Assembly: GCF_008119665.1 (NCBI RefSeq)
Contig: NZ_CP043046.1
Coordinates: 3,720,001-3,784,000, forward strand
Length of the DNA: 64,000 nt
Reading direction: 5' to 3'
From: Pigmentiphaga aceris
GTDB taxonomy: Bacteria; Pseudomonadota; Gammaproteobacteria; Burkholderiales; Burkholderiaceae_B
Shown in pieces: positions 53,393-63,288 of this stretch. Position 1 is the stretch's first letter, and the number at the start of each line of letters is the position of its first letter. A program made the position numbers and the translations under genes. A model generated the notes under the pieces. It ran no database searches, had not been told where the DNA came from, and saw nothing but the letters and a program-made list of their open reading frames with translations.

Positions 53393-54238
53393 TCACAGCG
53401 ACGCCTGCAAACTGTTCGCAGCCTTGTAACGACTCAAGTACCGGGGAAAATATTCGGAAAACGCAACGGGTGCGAATCCGAAGTGCGTACGTACTTTCGA
53501 CACATCGACCGGTGCGAAATACCATTCCGGTGCATCGGGCAGCACACTGACGGCAAAGCCCATATCGCGCTCCAGGAAGCGCGCAATGTCGCCGTTTTCC
53601 ACGGCCTCACCACTTGCCACGTTGAAAATCCCGTGTTCCGCAGAAAGCGCGATACGCGTCAGCAGTGACACCGCGTCGTCGATATAAAGGTAGTCTTTCT
53701 TGGACGTCAGCGCAGTGCGAAGCACCACCTTTCCGCTTCTTCTGCCCTCTTCCAGCAGCTGGTCGATGAAGATATCGGGGTCTGGTCGCAGACCAACGAT
53801 ATTGGACAGCCGGGCAATGCGGATATTGGGCAGACCTGCATGCAGGCAAAGCGACTCGCCCATCAGCTTCGAGATGTTGTACAGATCGCTGGGGTCATTC
53901 GGATTGACCCGCAACACCGCCGTTTCCGAGGTATCGCTTGCACCGGTGTAAACGCGCGTGCTGGACAGATAGGTCAGCGAATCGAAATTGCCCGAGGCAA
54001 TCAATTGGCGCAGCACGCAAACATGCGCTTCCACGGTATCAAGCGGACGGCTGCGAAAATCGGCGGTAAGACCGATGGCGTAAATCACATGCCCCATCGG
54101 CTCACGACCCAGCTCGGCACCCCGGGCGGGAGCATGACAGTCATAGCCCTGTGCAGTCAGATGGGCGACCAGGTGACTGCCGACAAAACCACGCGCGCCC
54201 AAGACGGTGACCCGCGGTTTGGTGATCAATGTGTTCAT
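53393..54238 (-). CDS. NAD-dependent epimerase/reductase (extended SDR) for a nucleotide sugar
   Basis: The 281-aa protein has a Rossmann fold with [10 protein letters not shown] (glycines 14, 17, 20) and the catalytic Tyr120-Lys124 pair (DLYNISK), plus the upstream serine/threonine in YLSSTRVY. In this setting it is the likely 4-ketoreductase that finishes a CDP-6-deoxyhexose. Its start overlaps the epimerase gene by 4 bp (ATGA). It is shorter than typical 320-350-aa sugar epimerases, and the exact product stereochemistry cannot be read from sequence. Confidence 0.82.
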   Translation of the reverse strand: MNTLITKPRVTVLGARGFVGSHLVAHLTAQGYDCHAPARGAELGREPMGHVIYAIGLTADFRSRPLDTVEAHVCVLRQLIASGNFDSLTYLSSTRVYTGASDTSETAVLRVNPNDPSDLYNISKLMGESLCLHAGLPNIRIARLSNIVGLRPDPDIFIDQLLEEGRRSGKVVLRTALTSKKDYLYIDDAVSLLTRIALSAEHGIFNVASGEAVENGDIARFLERDMGFAVSVLPDAPEWYFAPVDVSKVRTHFGFAPVAFSEYFPRYLSRYKAANSLQASL

Positions 54239-54831
54239 CGATCCGCCCCCTGCGCCGCCACGCCTGCATACGCATCACGATCGATGAAGGGGCGTTGCGC
54301 ATCGCGCGCCGAGACCTCGGTGGGCGGCAAAGGCCACACCACGCCTACTGCCGGATCGAAAGGACTCAACCCGTCTTCGAACTGTGCCGAATAGGCCGCC
54401 GTCACCAGATACATGACTTCGCTGTGATCTTCCAGCGACTGGAAACCGTGTGCGAATCCGGGCGGGATGATCAGGCCGCGCTTGTTGTCGGCCGACAATT
54501 CGACCCCGAACCACTGCAAAAAGGTGGGCGAGCCCGCGCGCAAATCGACGGCAACATCAAGAATGCTGCCTGCCACGCAGGTGACGACCTTGGTTTCGGC
54601 ATGTGGTGCATGCTGAAAATGCAGACCGCGCACCGTGCCCGCCCGCGCAGAGCTTGAATGGTTGATCTGCACGATGGGATCTTGCAGACCGATCGCAGCA
54701 AATTCTTCACCGCAGTAGAAGCGGGTGAAAGACCCGCGATTGTCGCCGATCGGTTTGCGATCCACGATCCACAATCCGGCAATCGGTGCCGCCTGAAAGG
54801 TAAAGCGCGGCGTATCCAGTGAATCGTTCAC
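54235..54831 (-). CDS. RmlC-like nucleotide-sugar 3,5-epimerase
   Basis: The 198-aa cupin has the RmlC signature: DNRGSFTRFYCGEEF, the catalytic His71 in VRGLHFQ, VAVDLRAGSPTF, and IPPGFAHGFQSLEDHSEVMY. It should epimerise a 4-keto-6-deoxy nucleotide sugar; beside rfbF/rfbG the substrate is probably CDP-linked, not dTDP-linked. The GTG at 54829-54831 is preceded by GAGGAA and follows the rfbG stop by 1 bp; the ATG at 54879 would lie deep inside rfbG. Confidence 0.85.
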   Translation of the reverse strand: MNDSLDTPRFTFQAAPIAGLWIVDRKPIGDNRGSFTRFYCGEEFAAIGLQDPIVQINHSSSARAGTVRGLHFQHAPHAETKVVTCVAGSILDVAVDLRAGSPTFLQWFGVELSADNKRGLIIPPGFAHGFQSLEDHSEVMYLVTAAYSAQFEDGLSPFDPAVGVVWPLPPTEVSARDAQRPFIDRDAYAGVAAQGADR

Positions 54832-54832
54832 G

Positions 54833-55891
54833 TCATTCCTCGTACTGCGCAATTTCAGCCTCACACAGATCACGCGCAAAGCCGCCGTCGTGATGTGCGC
54901 GATACCAGGCCATGGTTCGATTGACGGTCTCGGTCAGGCCCCATTTGGGACTGACGCCCAACACGTCTCGCGCCTTGGCAATTTCCAGACTGAGCAGACC
55001 TGCCTCGTGCGGTCCCTGCGATGCGGTCTCATAGTGCACGCTACCCGCGCCATAGGCGTGACGCGCCAGTTCCACAACCTCACGTACCGTGGCGGCTTCA
55101 TGCGTCAGCGGGCCGAAGTTGTAGGCACTTGCCAGTTCCGGCTGCGTCCACAGGCGTTCGGCCAATGTCAGGTAAGCCGCCAGGGACGACAACACATGCT
55201 GCCAGGGGCGAATCGCCAGGGGTCGACGAATATCCAGCACCTGCCCGCTCTGCCAGGCACGAACCGCATCTGGAATCAGTCGATCTGCGGACCAGTCGCC
55301 ACCCCCGATCACATTACCTGCGCGGGCGCTGGCAACGGCGACGCCTTGTGCGGCCAGGAATGCGTCACGGTAGCTGCTGATGACGATCTCGGAAGCAGCC
55401 TTGCTGGCGCTATAGGGATCATGCCCACCCAGGGGATCGTCCTCGCGATAGGGATAGACCGTCTCGTGATTGCGATACACCTTGTCCGTGGTGACCATGA
55501 CCGCCACGCGCGCGGAATCCAGCCCGCGAAGCGCATCCAGCAAGTGAACGGTACCCATGATGTTGCTGGCATAGGTGCCGACAGGGTCTTGGTAACCAGG
55601 CCGCACCAGCGCCTGGGCTGCCAGGTGCAGCACGACTTCAGGACGCGCTTCTCGCACGATGCGCGCCAAGCCCTGCGCATCACGGATGTCGCAGAAGGTG
55701 CTGGTCATGCCCTGCTCGACCTTGGCCAGCTCGAACAGATTAGGCTGTGTCGATGGCGCGAGCGACACGCCAGTCAGTACCGCCCCCCGTCGTTGCAACC
55801 ACAAGGACAGCCATGCTCCCTTGAATCCGGTATGGCCGGTAAGCAGTACGCGCTTACCTTGCCAGAAGCCCTGTGCAGCCGCCATTACCAT
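54833..55891 (-). CDS. rfbG: CDP-glucose 4,6-dehydratase
   Basis: The 352-aa SDR enzyme converts CDP-glucose into CDP-4-keto-6-deoxyglucose. The N terminus has [18 protein letters not shown], typical of this enzyme rather than of dTDP-glucose dehydratases. [11 protein letters not shown] and [13 protein letters not shown] give the catalytic Tyr and Lys. Two ATGs are possible (55891 or 55885); the second forms a TAATG overlap with the rfbF stop. It works directly after RfbF. Confidence 0.93.
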   Translation of the reverse strand: MVMAAAQGFWQGKRVLLTGHTGFKGAWLSLWLQRRGAVLTGVSLAPSTQPNLFELAKVEQGMTSTFCDIRDAQGLARIVREARPEVVLHLAAQALVRPGYQDPVGTYASNIMGTVHLLDALRGLDSARVAVMVTTDKVYRNHETVYPYREDDPLGGHDPYSASKAASEIVISSYRDAFLAAQGVAVASARAGNVIGGGDWSADRLIPDAVRAWQSGQVLDIRRPLAIRPWQHVLSSLAAYLTLAERLWTQPELASAYNFGPLTHEAATVREVVELARHAYGAGSVHYETASQGPHEAGLLSLEIAKARDVLGVSPKWGLTETVNRTMAWYRAHHDGGFARDLCEAEIAQYEE

Positions 55892-56655
55892 TGTTTCCAG
55901 GGAGCCTTGCCGGAACTCCAGAGATCTTCCAGCAGGTTCTTTTCCCGCAGGGTATCCATGGGTTGCCAGAAACCCGTGTGCTGGAATGCCATCAGCTGGT
56001 CCTGAGCCGCCAGCCGTTCAAGCGGCGCGGCCTCCCACGAGACATCGTCACCATCGATCAGGTCGATCACCTTGGGCGACAGCACGAAGAAACCACCATT
56101 GATCAAACCGCCATCACCACGGGGCTTTTCGGTGAACCCTGCTACCTGCGCACCATCGAGCCGAATTGCGCCGTAGCGGCCCGGCGGCTGCACAGCCGAG
56201 ATCGTGCCCAGTTTGCCGTGTTGCTTGTGGAAGGCAATGGATGCGGAAATATCGATGTCTGCAACGCCGTCACCATAGGTGAAGCAGAAGGCGTCTTCAT
56301 CCTTGAGGTAGGCAGCAACCCGCTTCAGGCGTCCGCCCGTCATGGTGTCGTCGCCCGTATCGACCAAGGTCACGCGCCAGGGCTCGGCCTTGCGTTCGTG
56401 CACTTCCATGCTGTGCTTGCTCATGTCGAAGGTGACATCGGACATGTGCAGGAAGTAGTTGGCGAAGTATTCCTTGATCACGTAACCCTTGTAGCCGCAG
56501 CAGATGATGAATTCGTTCACGCCATGCGCCGAGTACATCTTCATGATGTGCCACAAGATAGGCTTGCCGCCGATCTCGATCATGGGCTTGGGACGCAGGT
56601 GCGTCTCCTCCGAAATCCGGGTGCCCAGACCGCCCGCCAGAATCACTGCCTTCAC
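55885..56655 (-). CDS. rfbF: Glucose-1-phosphate cytidylyltransferase
   Basis: The 256-aa enzyme makes CDP-glucose from CTP and glucose-1-phosphate. The N-terminal [20 protein letters not shown] and [20 protein letters not shown] are characteristic; [14 protein letters not shown] [12 protein letters not shown] carries the metal-binding Asp. Its start overlaps the GT41 gene stop (ATGA) and its stop overlaps rfbG, so the genes are translationally coupled. Confidence 0.95.
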   Translation of the reverse strand: MKAVILAGGLGTRISEETHLRPKPMIEIGGKPILWHIMKMYSAHGVNEFIICCGYKGYVIKEYFANYFLHMSDVTFDMSKHSMEVHERKAEPWRVTLVDTGDDTMTGGRLKRVAAYLKDEDAFCFTYGDGVADIDISASIAFHKQHGKLGTISAVQPPGRYGAIRLDGAQVAGFTEKPRGDGGLINGGFFVLSPKVIDLIDGDDVSWEAAPLERLAAQDQLMAFQHTGFWQPMDTLREKNLLEDLWSSGKAPWKQW

Positions 56656-58910
56656 GCCTGACCTCCTTCACAATAAGCTTGCCACATGCGGCGATACCCG
56701 CTTTCGACGGCGTGTGCCAGGCCTGGCTCGTCCATGGCCGCACTGCGGTGCATTTCCTCGCGCAAGGTGGCGCGGATCTGCGCCAGGCGCGGCAGGTCAC
56801 CAGCCAGATCGCAGGCGATCTGCAAATACCCATCGACGTCCTCGGCGATCCATTCCGCATGCCCCACCGCAGTCAACGCGCTGGCACCGACCCGGCCCAC
56901 GGTCGGACGATGCTTGAGCGAGACCACCGGCAAGCCAAAATACAGGCTCTCGAACAGCGTGGTGCCCGAATTGTGGGGGAAGCAGTCGAGCATGATGTCG
57001 ATGTTCGACATCGGGAGCCAGGCCGGCGAGGTGTAGTCGATGTCAAGGCGCGACGCCTCCACCCCCCGGCTGACCAGGCGGCTGCGCATCCAGTCCTGCA
57101 TTTCCGGCGTGCGGAAGTCGCGGCTGTTCAGCACCAGGTGGCTGTCGGGCACCCGTCGCATCAGCTCCGCCCAGACATCGAGCAAGTCATCGTTCAGGCG
57201 GATGGCACGCGACAGCGAGCCGAAAGTGACATGGCCGCGGGCCAGCGCAGGCAACGGCGTCGGCTCGGGAAAATCGGCCGGCGGCCGATACACCAGCGCG
57301 GATGGCAGACGCCACGGAATCTCGGACAACAGGTGCTCGGAGCCTGGCGGGGTCAGCGCATCGTCGCTCAATAGATAGTCGATCGAGCGCATGCCGGTGG
57401 TGCTGACGTAACCCAGCCAGCTGACCTGGATCGGTGCCGGCTTCAGCGAGAACGCCTTCAGGCGATTGTTGGCCGTGTGGCCAGCCAGATCGACCAGGAT
57501 GTCGATACCGTCCTGGCGTACCAGATCCGCCACTTCGTGGTCGCTCAGGCCACGCACGTTGCGCCAGTGATCCATGTAGCTGCGATAACGCTCGGTCATC
57601 GCGTCGGGCACCGCCACATCGGCATAAGCGAAGATTTCGAAGTCCTTGTGGCCGTGGTGCGCCAGCAGGGGCTCAAGAAAATACCGCACCGGGTGCGACT
57701 GGAAGTCGGGCGACACATAACCAATCTTCAGACGACGCCCCGGCTCGCGCGAATTGGCATGTGATGCCCATTCGCCCGGCGTGACCAGCGCATTCGCAAG
57801 CTCGTAGTCGCCGTACGCACCGAAAATTTCCTCGGCCGACAGTGTCGGGTGATAGTTAAGCGTGAACAGCAAATTGCTGAACGCTGCGCCGAAATCGGGC
57901 TTGAGTTCCAGTGCCGTGCAATGGGCAACCACTGCCTCTTCAAAGCGGCACATGTCCTGCAAGCACGTGCCAATCCCCATATAGATCATGGGCGAGGTCG
58001 GACGCAGCTTGCGAGCGTGCTCCATATATTCGAGGGCCGCCAGCGTGCGGCCGGCAATCTGCAACACCGTACCCAGGTTGACGTAGGGGTCGGCCAGCTC
58101 GGGCTGCTTGTCGATGGCATTGTTGAAGCAGTCCAGCGCTTCCTGGTCGCGCTTCTGGTCGCGCAGGATCAGACCCAGGTTGTTCCAGCTGATGGCCTGA
58201 TTGGGGTCCAGTTCGAGCGCCCGCTGCAACGCGGCGATCGCCTCGTCCACCCGCCCGCGCTTGTTGCAGGCACCACCGAGATTGGTCCAGGCATCTGGCC
58301 AGTCGGGTGCAATGGCAGTCACCTGGCGGTACATGGCAATGCCCTCGTCGGTGCGATCTTGGCCGACGAAGGCATTGCCCTTCACCAAAAGCGCGAGGCG
58401 ATTCAAGGGTTCATGTTTCAACGCACGCTCGGCCAGTTCGAGGGCCTCGTCGTAGCGGCCGGAATCGTTCAGGTTACCCGCCGCGTTGATCAACACATGC
58501 GGTAGGTCAGGGGCCATCGCCAAGGCCTTCATATTGGCCTCGTGCGCGCCGCTGAAATGGCCAAGGCGATTGCGGACCACGCCCAGGCAGTCCCAGATAT
58601 CCAGATTATCGGGATCCAGCTCCAGTCCCTTCAGCAAGGCAGCCTCGGCCTCCGACAGGCGACCGAGATACAACCGCGCCCGACCTATTACATCCCAGCC
58701 CTTCGCCGCTTGCTGCGGAAACCGCTGCACCCATTCCTGCCCGAGGACTTCAAGCTCGGCGTAGCGACCTTCGTCATACAGGGCATTGCCACGCTGGAAC
58801 AATTCGCTCAAGGCACGCCGCTGGGTCGGTGTGGTCGCCAGCAGCGCGGCCGATGGCTGGCCGTAGGAGACCTGGCCACGCGTCTTGCCGGGCGCTTTCG
58901 CTTTCTTCAT
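56652..58910 (-). CDS. TPR-GT41 protein glycosyltransferase (OGT/SPINDLY-like)
   Basis: The 752-aa protein has about eight tetratricopeptide repeats (residues about 35-345, e.g. [20 protein letters not shown] and [20 protein letters not shown]). The GT41 catalytic region follows (about 390-745): [73 protein letters not shown] and [22 protein letters not shown]41 enzymes transfer a sugar to Ser/Thr of proteins. The gene heads the glycan operon and stands back to back with fliC, so flagellin is the obvious candidate substrate. No signal peptide: it acts in the cytoplasm, before export. Confidence 0.88.
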   Translation of the reverse strand: MKKAKAPGKTRGQVSYGQPSAALLATTPTQRRALSELFQRGNALYDEGRYAELEVLGQEWVQRFPQQAAKGWDVIGRARLYLGRLSEAEAALLKGLELDPDNLDIWDCLGVVRNRLGHFSGAHEANMKALAMAPDLPHVLINAAGNLNDSGRYDEALELAERALKHEPLNRLALLVKGNAFVGQDRTDEGIAMYRQVTAIAPDWPDAWTNLGGACNKRGRVDEAIAALQRALELDPNQAISWNNLGLILRDQKRDQEALDCFNNAIDKQPELADPYVNLGTVLQIAGRTLAALEYMEHARKLRPTSPMIYMGIGTCLQDMCRFEEAVVAHCTALELKPDFGAAFSNLLFTLNYHPTLSAEEIFGAYGDYELANALVTPGEWASHANSREPGRRLKIGYVSPDFQSHPVRYFLEPLLAHHGHKDFEIFAYADVAVPDAMTERYRSYMDHWRNVRGLSDHEVADLVRQDGIDILVDLAGHTANNRLKAFSLKPAPIQVSWLGYVSTTGMRSIDYLLSDDALTPPGSEHLLSEIPWRLPSALVYRPPADFPEPTPLPALARGHVTFGSLSRAIRLNDDLLDVWAELMRRVPDSHLVLNSRDFRTPEMQDWMRSRLVSRGVEASRLDIDYTSPAWLPMSNIDIMLDCFPHNSGTTLFESLYFGLPVVSLKHRPTVGRVGASALTAVGHAEWIAEDVDGYLQIACDLAGDLPRLAQIRATLREEMHRSAAMDEPGLAHAVESGYRRMWQAYCEGGQA

Positions 58911-59310
58911 TGAAACTCTCTAAGAATAGGGGTCAGGACAGGAGCGCTGCGGACGAATGAGCCTCGTTTGGCGATCCACTAGGTGGAAAAACCAAGACGG
59001 TCACCGAGGGAGTTCACCCTTCCCTACAACACGCTGTCTCCAATTGTAAAGACCTTGACCATGCCCGATCCGACGAACAAGGCCTGCCCAATAGCTCAGA
59101 GCAACCCTTAAGCCCCTGCAGTCACCCCCCGCACCACCACCTCGGCGCAGGGCACCAACACCACCAAACCCTTGACGCAAAAGGCCAAAATGCGTAAAAA
59201 CCAGGACTTGCGGCAAGCCCGCGCGCAGGGCCGACACCCCACCAACCCTGCCTCCCGACTCAGTTTCTCCAGCCTGCCAAGTTTTTTTCGATTTCCCCCA
59301 TCTTCTCCCC
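58911..59310. other. Control region between the glycan operon and fliC
   Basis: No convincing gene is present in the 536 bp between the GT41 start and fliC. The right part holds the fliC promoter and a leader of about 100 nt. The left part should hold the divergent promoter of the glycan operon, but I find no clear match to sigma-70 or sigma-28 there. A 78-codon minus-strand frame (59001-59237) has no supporting features. Confidence 0.5.
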
Positions 59311-59337
59311 TAAAGTTCAGGAAAGAGCTTCCGTTAA
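59311..59337 (+). promoter_or_regulatory. Sigma-28 (FliA) promoter of fliC
   Basis: TAAAGTTC-N11-TCCGTTAA matches the FliA consensus TAAAGTTT-N11-GCCGATAA at 7 of 8 and 6 of 8 positions with exact spacing. It predicts a leader of about 100 nt before the fliC ATG. Confidence 0.8.
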
Positions 59338-59446
59338 TTGGTTTATCGCGGCCAACTTGGCACCGTGCAACGCAGTAAGCAGCGCACTCCGCGAACCGGT
59401 CTTGAGACCGAAGCAAACCGTGTGACCGAACTCTTGGAGATGTGTC

Positions 59447-60991
59447 ATGGCACAAGTCATCAATACCAACATCGCTTCGCTCAACGCGCAGCGCAATCTG
59501 ACCTCTTCGCAAACCGCGACCCAGACCGCCATTCAGCGTCTGTCGACCGGCCTGCGTATCAACAGCGCAAAGGACGACGCAGCTGGCCTGGCCATCTCCG
59601 AGCGTTTCAAGACCCAGATCAACGGCCTGAACCAAGCTGTTCGTAACGCCAACGACGGCATCTCGCTGGCACAAACCGCTGAAGGCGCACTGGGCCAGAT
59701 CGGCGACAACCTGCAACGTATCCGTACGCTGTCGGTTCAGTCGCGTAACGCCACGAACTCGCCGGAAGACCGCGCAGCACTGCAAAAAGAAGTTGCACAG
59801 CTGACCTCGGAAATCGACCGCGTTGCCAAGGGCACCGAGTTCAACGGTACCAAGCTGATCGACGGCAGCTTCACCTCGCAAGCCTTCCAAGTCGGCGCAA
59901 ACCAAGGCCAGACCATCGACATCGCCGGCATCGCCAACGCGAACGTTGATTCGCTGGGTTCGTGGACCAGCGTTGTGACCAAGGCTGAAGTCAACGGCGC
60001 CGGCCCGGCCGGTACCGCAGTGGCTGCCGTCAACGGCACCGCCTCGCTGAACGCAGTGAACGCTGCTGCCACCGACGGCACCAACTTCACCTACGCCGCC
60101 AGCAGCATCAGCATCAACGGCACCTCGTTCAACGTTGCCGCTGTTACGCAAACCACCGCCACGGCTGCTCAGCAATCGCTGATCCAGAACATCAACAACG
60201 CCGTGACCACTGCCGGTCTGGCTGGCCTGACCGCTTCGACCAGCGGTGCCGGTGCCACCTCGACCGTCACGTTCACCAACGCTGGCAAGACCCCGTTCTC
60301 GATCACCGGTGACACCTTCGCTGGCACGACCACCGTCAAGGCACAAACCCCGGCATCGGCTACCTTCGCGGCCGTGAGCAACGGCGGCCTGACGATCAAC
60401 GGCACCAGCCTGGGCGCAATCGGCGCAACCACCAGCGCCACCAGCCGCCTGAATCAGCTGAGCGACGCGATCAACAACCAAAGCTCCACCACCGGCGTGA
60501 GCGCAGTGATCGACGGCGGCCGTATCAAGCTGACCTCGGAAACCGGCAACATCACCGTCGGTGGCTCGCTGGGTGCTGCAGCAATGCTGACCGAAACTGG
60601 CCTGACCGCCGGCACTTCGGGCACCACGACCAACATCCCGGGCTCGACCGCCTACGCTGCTGGCAAGCAACAAGTTGGCTTCGCCAACCTGGATGTCTCG
60701 ACGATCGAAGGCGCGGACAACGCAATCAAGGCAATGGACGCTGCCCTGAAGAGCGTGAACGAAGCCCGCGCTGACCTGGGCGCAATCCAGAACCGTTTCA
60801 GCTCGGTGGTTTCGAACCTGCAAACCACGTCGGAAAACTTGTCTTCGTCGCGTAGCCGCATCGTTGACGCCGACTTCGCCGAAGAAACGGCTGCAATGAC
60901 CCGCAACCAGATTCTGCAACAAGCTGGTACCGCGATGTTGGCCCAAGCCAACTCGCTGCCCAACAACGTGCTGACCCTGCTGCGCGGCTGA
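59447..60991 (+). CDS. fliC: Flagellin
   Basis: The 514-aa filament protein has conserved D0/D1 ends: AQVINTNIASLNAQRNLTSS and RLSTGLRINSAKDDAAGLAI at the N terminus; AIQNRFSSVVSNLQTTSENL and QAGTAMLAQANSLPNNVLTL at the C terminus. The variable centre (about 180-400) is very rich in Thr, Ser, Ala and Gly and carries two flagellin IN-type motifs (SINGTSFNVAA and LTINGTSLGAIG). Codon use is strongly biased, as expected for a highly expressed gene. GGAG stands 9 nt before the ATG. The many central Ser/Thr residues are possible glycosylation sites. Confidence 0.97.
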   Translation: MAQVINTNIASLNAQRNLTSSQTATQTAIQRLSTGLRINSAKDDAAGLAISERFKTQINGLNQAVRNANDGISLAQTAEGALGQIGDNLQRIRTLSVQSRNATNSPEDRAALQKEVAQLTSEIDRVAKGTEFNGTKLIDGSFTSQAFQVGANQGQTIDIAGIANANVDSLGSWTSVVTKAEVNGAGPAGTAVAAVNGTASLNAVNAAATDGTNFTYAASSISINGTSFNVAAVTQTTATAAQQSLIQNINNAVTTAGLAGLTASTSGAGATSTVTFTNAGKTPFSITGDTFAGTTTVKAQTPASATFAAVSNGGLTINGTSLGAIGATTSATSRLNQLSDAINNQSSTTGVSAVIDGGRIKLTSETGNITVGGSLGAAAMLTETGLTAGTSGTTTNIPGSTAYAAGKQQVGFANLDVSTIEGADNAIKAMDAALKSVNEARADLGAIQNRFSSVVSNLQTTSENLSSSRSRIVDADFAEETAAMTRNQILQQAGTAMLAQANSLPNNVLTLLRG

Positions 60992-61048
60992 TCGGTTTGG
61001 CTGGCCAGGCAAGCTGCAAGGCTTGCCTGGTTGGACGATCCCGTCTAC

Positions 61049-61083
61049 AAAAAGGCGAATCCTTCCGGGGATTCGCCTTTTTT
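61049..61083 (+). terminator. Rho-independent terminator of fliC
   Basis: AAAGGCGAATCC and GGATTCGCCTTT arms around TTCCGG are followed by a T run, about 60 bp after the fliC stop. fliC is therefore probably monocistronic. Confidence 0.92.
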
Positions 61084-61124
61084 ACTGGTTGCCACCGCGT
61101 TTTACGCTGGCATAACGATGGTCC

Positions 61125-61152
61125 TAAAGTTTTTCTCCAGACCGTCCGTTAA
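61125..61152 (+). promoter_or_regulatory. Sigma-28-like promoter of flaG-fliD
   Basis: A perfect TAAAGTTT is followed after 12 bp by TCCGTTAA, the same -10 octamer as in front of fliC, but with one extra spacer base. It lies about 95 bp before flaG. Confidence 0.6.
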
Positions 61153-61244
61153 CTAGATATAAGCGCAATAGTTGCAAAACCGCATAACTCTCTTCGCGTC
61201 GCATGTGGCTGCCAAATGCCAGCGCGCCGCATCAGGAATCCGCC

Positions 61245-61604
61245 ATGGACATCCGCTCCTCAATTCAGACGCCCGCTGCCTCGATCACGTCCAGCGCAGC
61301 CCCGGTCGTCCAGCCTCCCCCCGTGGGCTTGAAACCCGCCGCAGAGGCTGAATTGCCTACGGTAGCCGTAGACCCGGTATCCAGTGCCGATGTACAAAAG
61401 GCGACTGAGACCATCAACAGTTTCATGTCCTCCTCGGACCGCAGCCTGACGTTCAGCCTTGATGATGACAGCGGCAAAGTGGTGGTCAAGGTTGTCGATA
61501 TGACCACCAAGGAAGTCATTCGCCAGTTTCCCAGCGAAGAAGCTATCGCCATCAGCAAGTCGCTGGACAAGCTGCAAGGCCTGCTGCTGAGCGACAAGGC
61601 GTAA
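61245..61604 (+). CDS. flaG: FlaG-family flagellar protein
   Basis: The 119-aa protein has a disordered Pro/Ala-rich N-terminal half and a conserved C-terminal domain (about 55-115: TETINSFMSSSDRSLTFSLD, then VKVVDMTTKEVIRQFPSEEA). FlaG affects filament length in other bacteria; its biochemical role is unclear. The ATG at 61245 has AGGAAT upstream; an in-frame ATG at 61203 lacks a site. It lies 88 bp before fliD. Confidence 0.9.
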   Translation: MDIRSSIQTPAASITSSAAPVVQPPPVGLKPAAEAELPTVAVDPVSSADVQKATETINSFMSSSDRSLTFSLDDDSGKVVVKVVDMTTKEVIRQFPSEEAIAISKSLDKLQGLLLSDKA

Positions 61605-61692
61605 GTCAGTCGCTTAGGTCAGTCAAGAAACGCCAGGTTCTGGCGACGAAAAGAATACGTACTACTGCGCGCAAGCGCACAAGGAGTTAACC

Positions 61693-63192
61693 GTGGCAAG
61701 TGTCGGCGCAGCGTTGGGTGTGGGTTCAGGGGCAGATATGACGACCCTGCTGAACAATCTGATGAAGGCAGAGAATGTTCCTCTGGTGGCGCTTCAAACA
61801 AAAGAAGCAGCAGAGCAGACGAAAATCACTGCCTACGGAACGCTCAGCTCTGCGCTGTCCGCGTTTCGGGATGCCTACGCCGCTGTGGACGAGACCAAGT
61901 TCAACACTGCCAAAGCCACCAGCAGCGATACAACTGTGGCGACGGTTACCGGGAAACTCGGGGCGTCTTCCGGCAATTTGTCCTTGAAAGTGCACAATCT
62001 GGCCACGGAAGCCAAGGTAGCAAGCGCTCGCGTGGTTGACTCGGATGGCAATGCAGCCACCAGCACCTCGACGGTCGGCGTCGGTACCATGACCTTCACC
62101 CTTGGCAAGGCAACGCAATCGCCTGCCGGGTTCGAGCCCGATACCGAGAAAGAGTCGTTCACGATCAACATCGGTTCGGATCAAGCCTCGCTTGCGGGCA
62201 TCCGCGATGCAGTCAACGCCCAAGGCCGTGGCGTTACCGCCGCCATTGTCAACGATGGCACGGGCGCACGACTGGTGTTTTCCTCGACCAAGACCGGCGA
62301 GCAAAGCAACTTCAAGATCGAGACTTCAGGTCCTGCAAACGGCGACGGCCCCGGCCTGGCACAGTTTGCCTACGACCCGGCACAGCCCGGCCCGGCAGCC
62401 TCCAGCCCTTCGCAGCTGACGTTTGGCGTCAACGCCTCGATCACGCTGGACGGCATGGATATCAGCAGCCCCAACAATGTACTGACCGATACCATCGACG
62501 GCTTGAACATCACCTTGCTCAAAGGTGGGGTCACTGATGGAGTAACCGCATCCACGACCATCACTGTGTCGCAGGACAATGCCGGCGCAAAAGCGGCCGT
62601 GACTACGCTAGCCACCGCGTACAACACCTTGCTTGCGACCACTAAAAGACTGTCGCTGTCGGTGCCGCAAGATCCCGGTTCGACGGCTGCACGTACAGAC
62701 GGCCCGCTGTCTGGCGATGCCACGATTCGCTCCCTGATGAATCAGATCAAGGCCGCGATCACCGCACCGATGGAAGGTGCTACTGCGCCCTACAGCTCGC
62801 TGGGTGCGATTGGCATGGAATTCCAGAAGGACGGCACGCTCAAGCTGAACGAAACACGTTTCGATGAAGCCATGGCCGCAGACCGTACTGCGGTGACCAA
62901 GCTGTTCACCAAAGTACCCAACGGCGAAGGCTCCGAAGGGATCACTACCGCCATCGCTTCCTTGGTCACGCCTATGATCGCTGATGGTGGTCAAGTCAAG
63001 AGCCGCATCGACAGCCTGACGACGGTAACCAAGCAGTTGCAAGCGCAGCAGACGTCCATGTCGGCACGTCTGGTGCAGATCGAGGCCCGCTACCGGGCAC
63101 AGTTCACAGCCCTGGACCAGATGCTGACCAGCATGACCAGCACCAGCACGTTCCTGAGCCAGCAAATCGACGCCATGGCGTCATTGCGCTGA
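61693..63192 (+). CDS. fliD: Flagellar filament cap protein FliD
   Basis: The 499-aa hook-associated protein 2 caps the filament and helps flagellin fold. The N terminus (GVGSGADMTTLLNNLMKAEN) and the C-terminal coiled coil (about 445-499, with LVQIEARYRAQFTALDQMLT and SMTSTSTFLSQQIDAM) are diagnostic. The start is GTG (61693-61695) with AAGGAG 8 nt upstream. It is followed by fliS after an unusual gap with two dyads. Confidence 0.95.
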   Translation: MASVGAALGVGSGADMTTLLNNLMKAENVPLVALQTKEAAEQTKITAYGTLSSALSAFRDAYAAVDETKFNTAKATSSDTTVATVTGKLGASSGNLSLKVHNLATEAKVASARVVDSDGNAATSTSTVGVGTMTFTLGKATQSPAGFEPDTEKESFTINIGSDQASLAGIRDAVNAQGRGVTAAIVNDGTGARLVFSSTKTGEQSNFKIETSGPANGDGPGLAQFAYDPAQPGPAASSPSQLTFGVNASITLDGMDISSPNNVLTDTIDGLNITLLKGGVTDGVTASTTITVSQDNAGAKAAVTTLATAYNTLLATTKRLSLSVPQDPGSTAARTDGPLSGDATIRSLMNQIKAAITAPMEGATAPYSSLGAIGMEFQKDGTLKLNETRFDEAMAADRTAVTKLFTKVPNGEGSEGITTAIASLVTPMIADGGQVKSRIDSLTTVTKQLQAQQTSMSARLVQIEARYRAQFTALDQMLTSMTSTSTFLSQQIDAMASLR

Positions 63193-63232
63193 CAGGCATC
63201 GTCCTAATTGACACGTTTTTTTGGTCAAGCTC

Positions 63233-63259
63233 GACTTTTAGAGATTCCCGCTAAAAGTC
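63233..63259. repeat. AT-rich inverted repeat upstream of fliS
   Basis: Perfect 9-bp arms GACTTTTAG and CTAAAAGTC are separated by 9 nt. It lies 41 bp after the fliD stop and 55 bp before the fliS start. It could be an operator or a weak hairpin. Confidence 0.7.
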
Positions 63260-63276
63260 AGAAAACAGATAAGCTA

Positions 63277-63288
63277 CTGACTAGTCAG
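63277..63288. repeat. 12-bp palindrome upstream of fliS
   Basis: CTGACTAGTCAG is a perfect palindrome 26 bp before the fliS start codon, the second dyad in the same gap. Confidence 0.6.

Noticed and set aside
59001..59237. 78-codon minus-strand frame in the fliC upstream region
   Set aside because: Gly/Leu/Arg-rich with no start signal; it lies in the control region between divergent genes.
59108..61012. 634-codon open frame antisense to fliC
   Set aside because: It mirrors the strong codon bias of fliC, has Cys/Gly/Arg-rich nonsense composition and no start context; flagellin on the plus strand is certain.
63225..63254. Possible sigma-28 promoter before fliS (TCAAGCTC and CCCGCTAA)
   Set aside because: The spacer is 14 bp instead of 11, too long for FliA.
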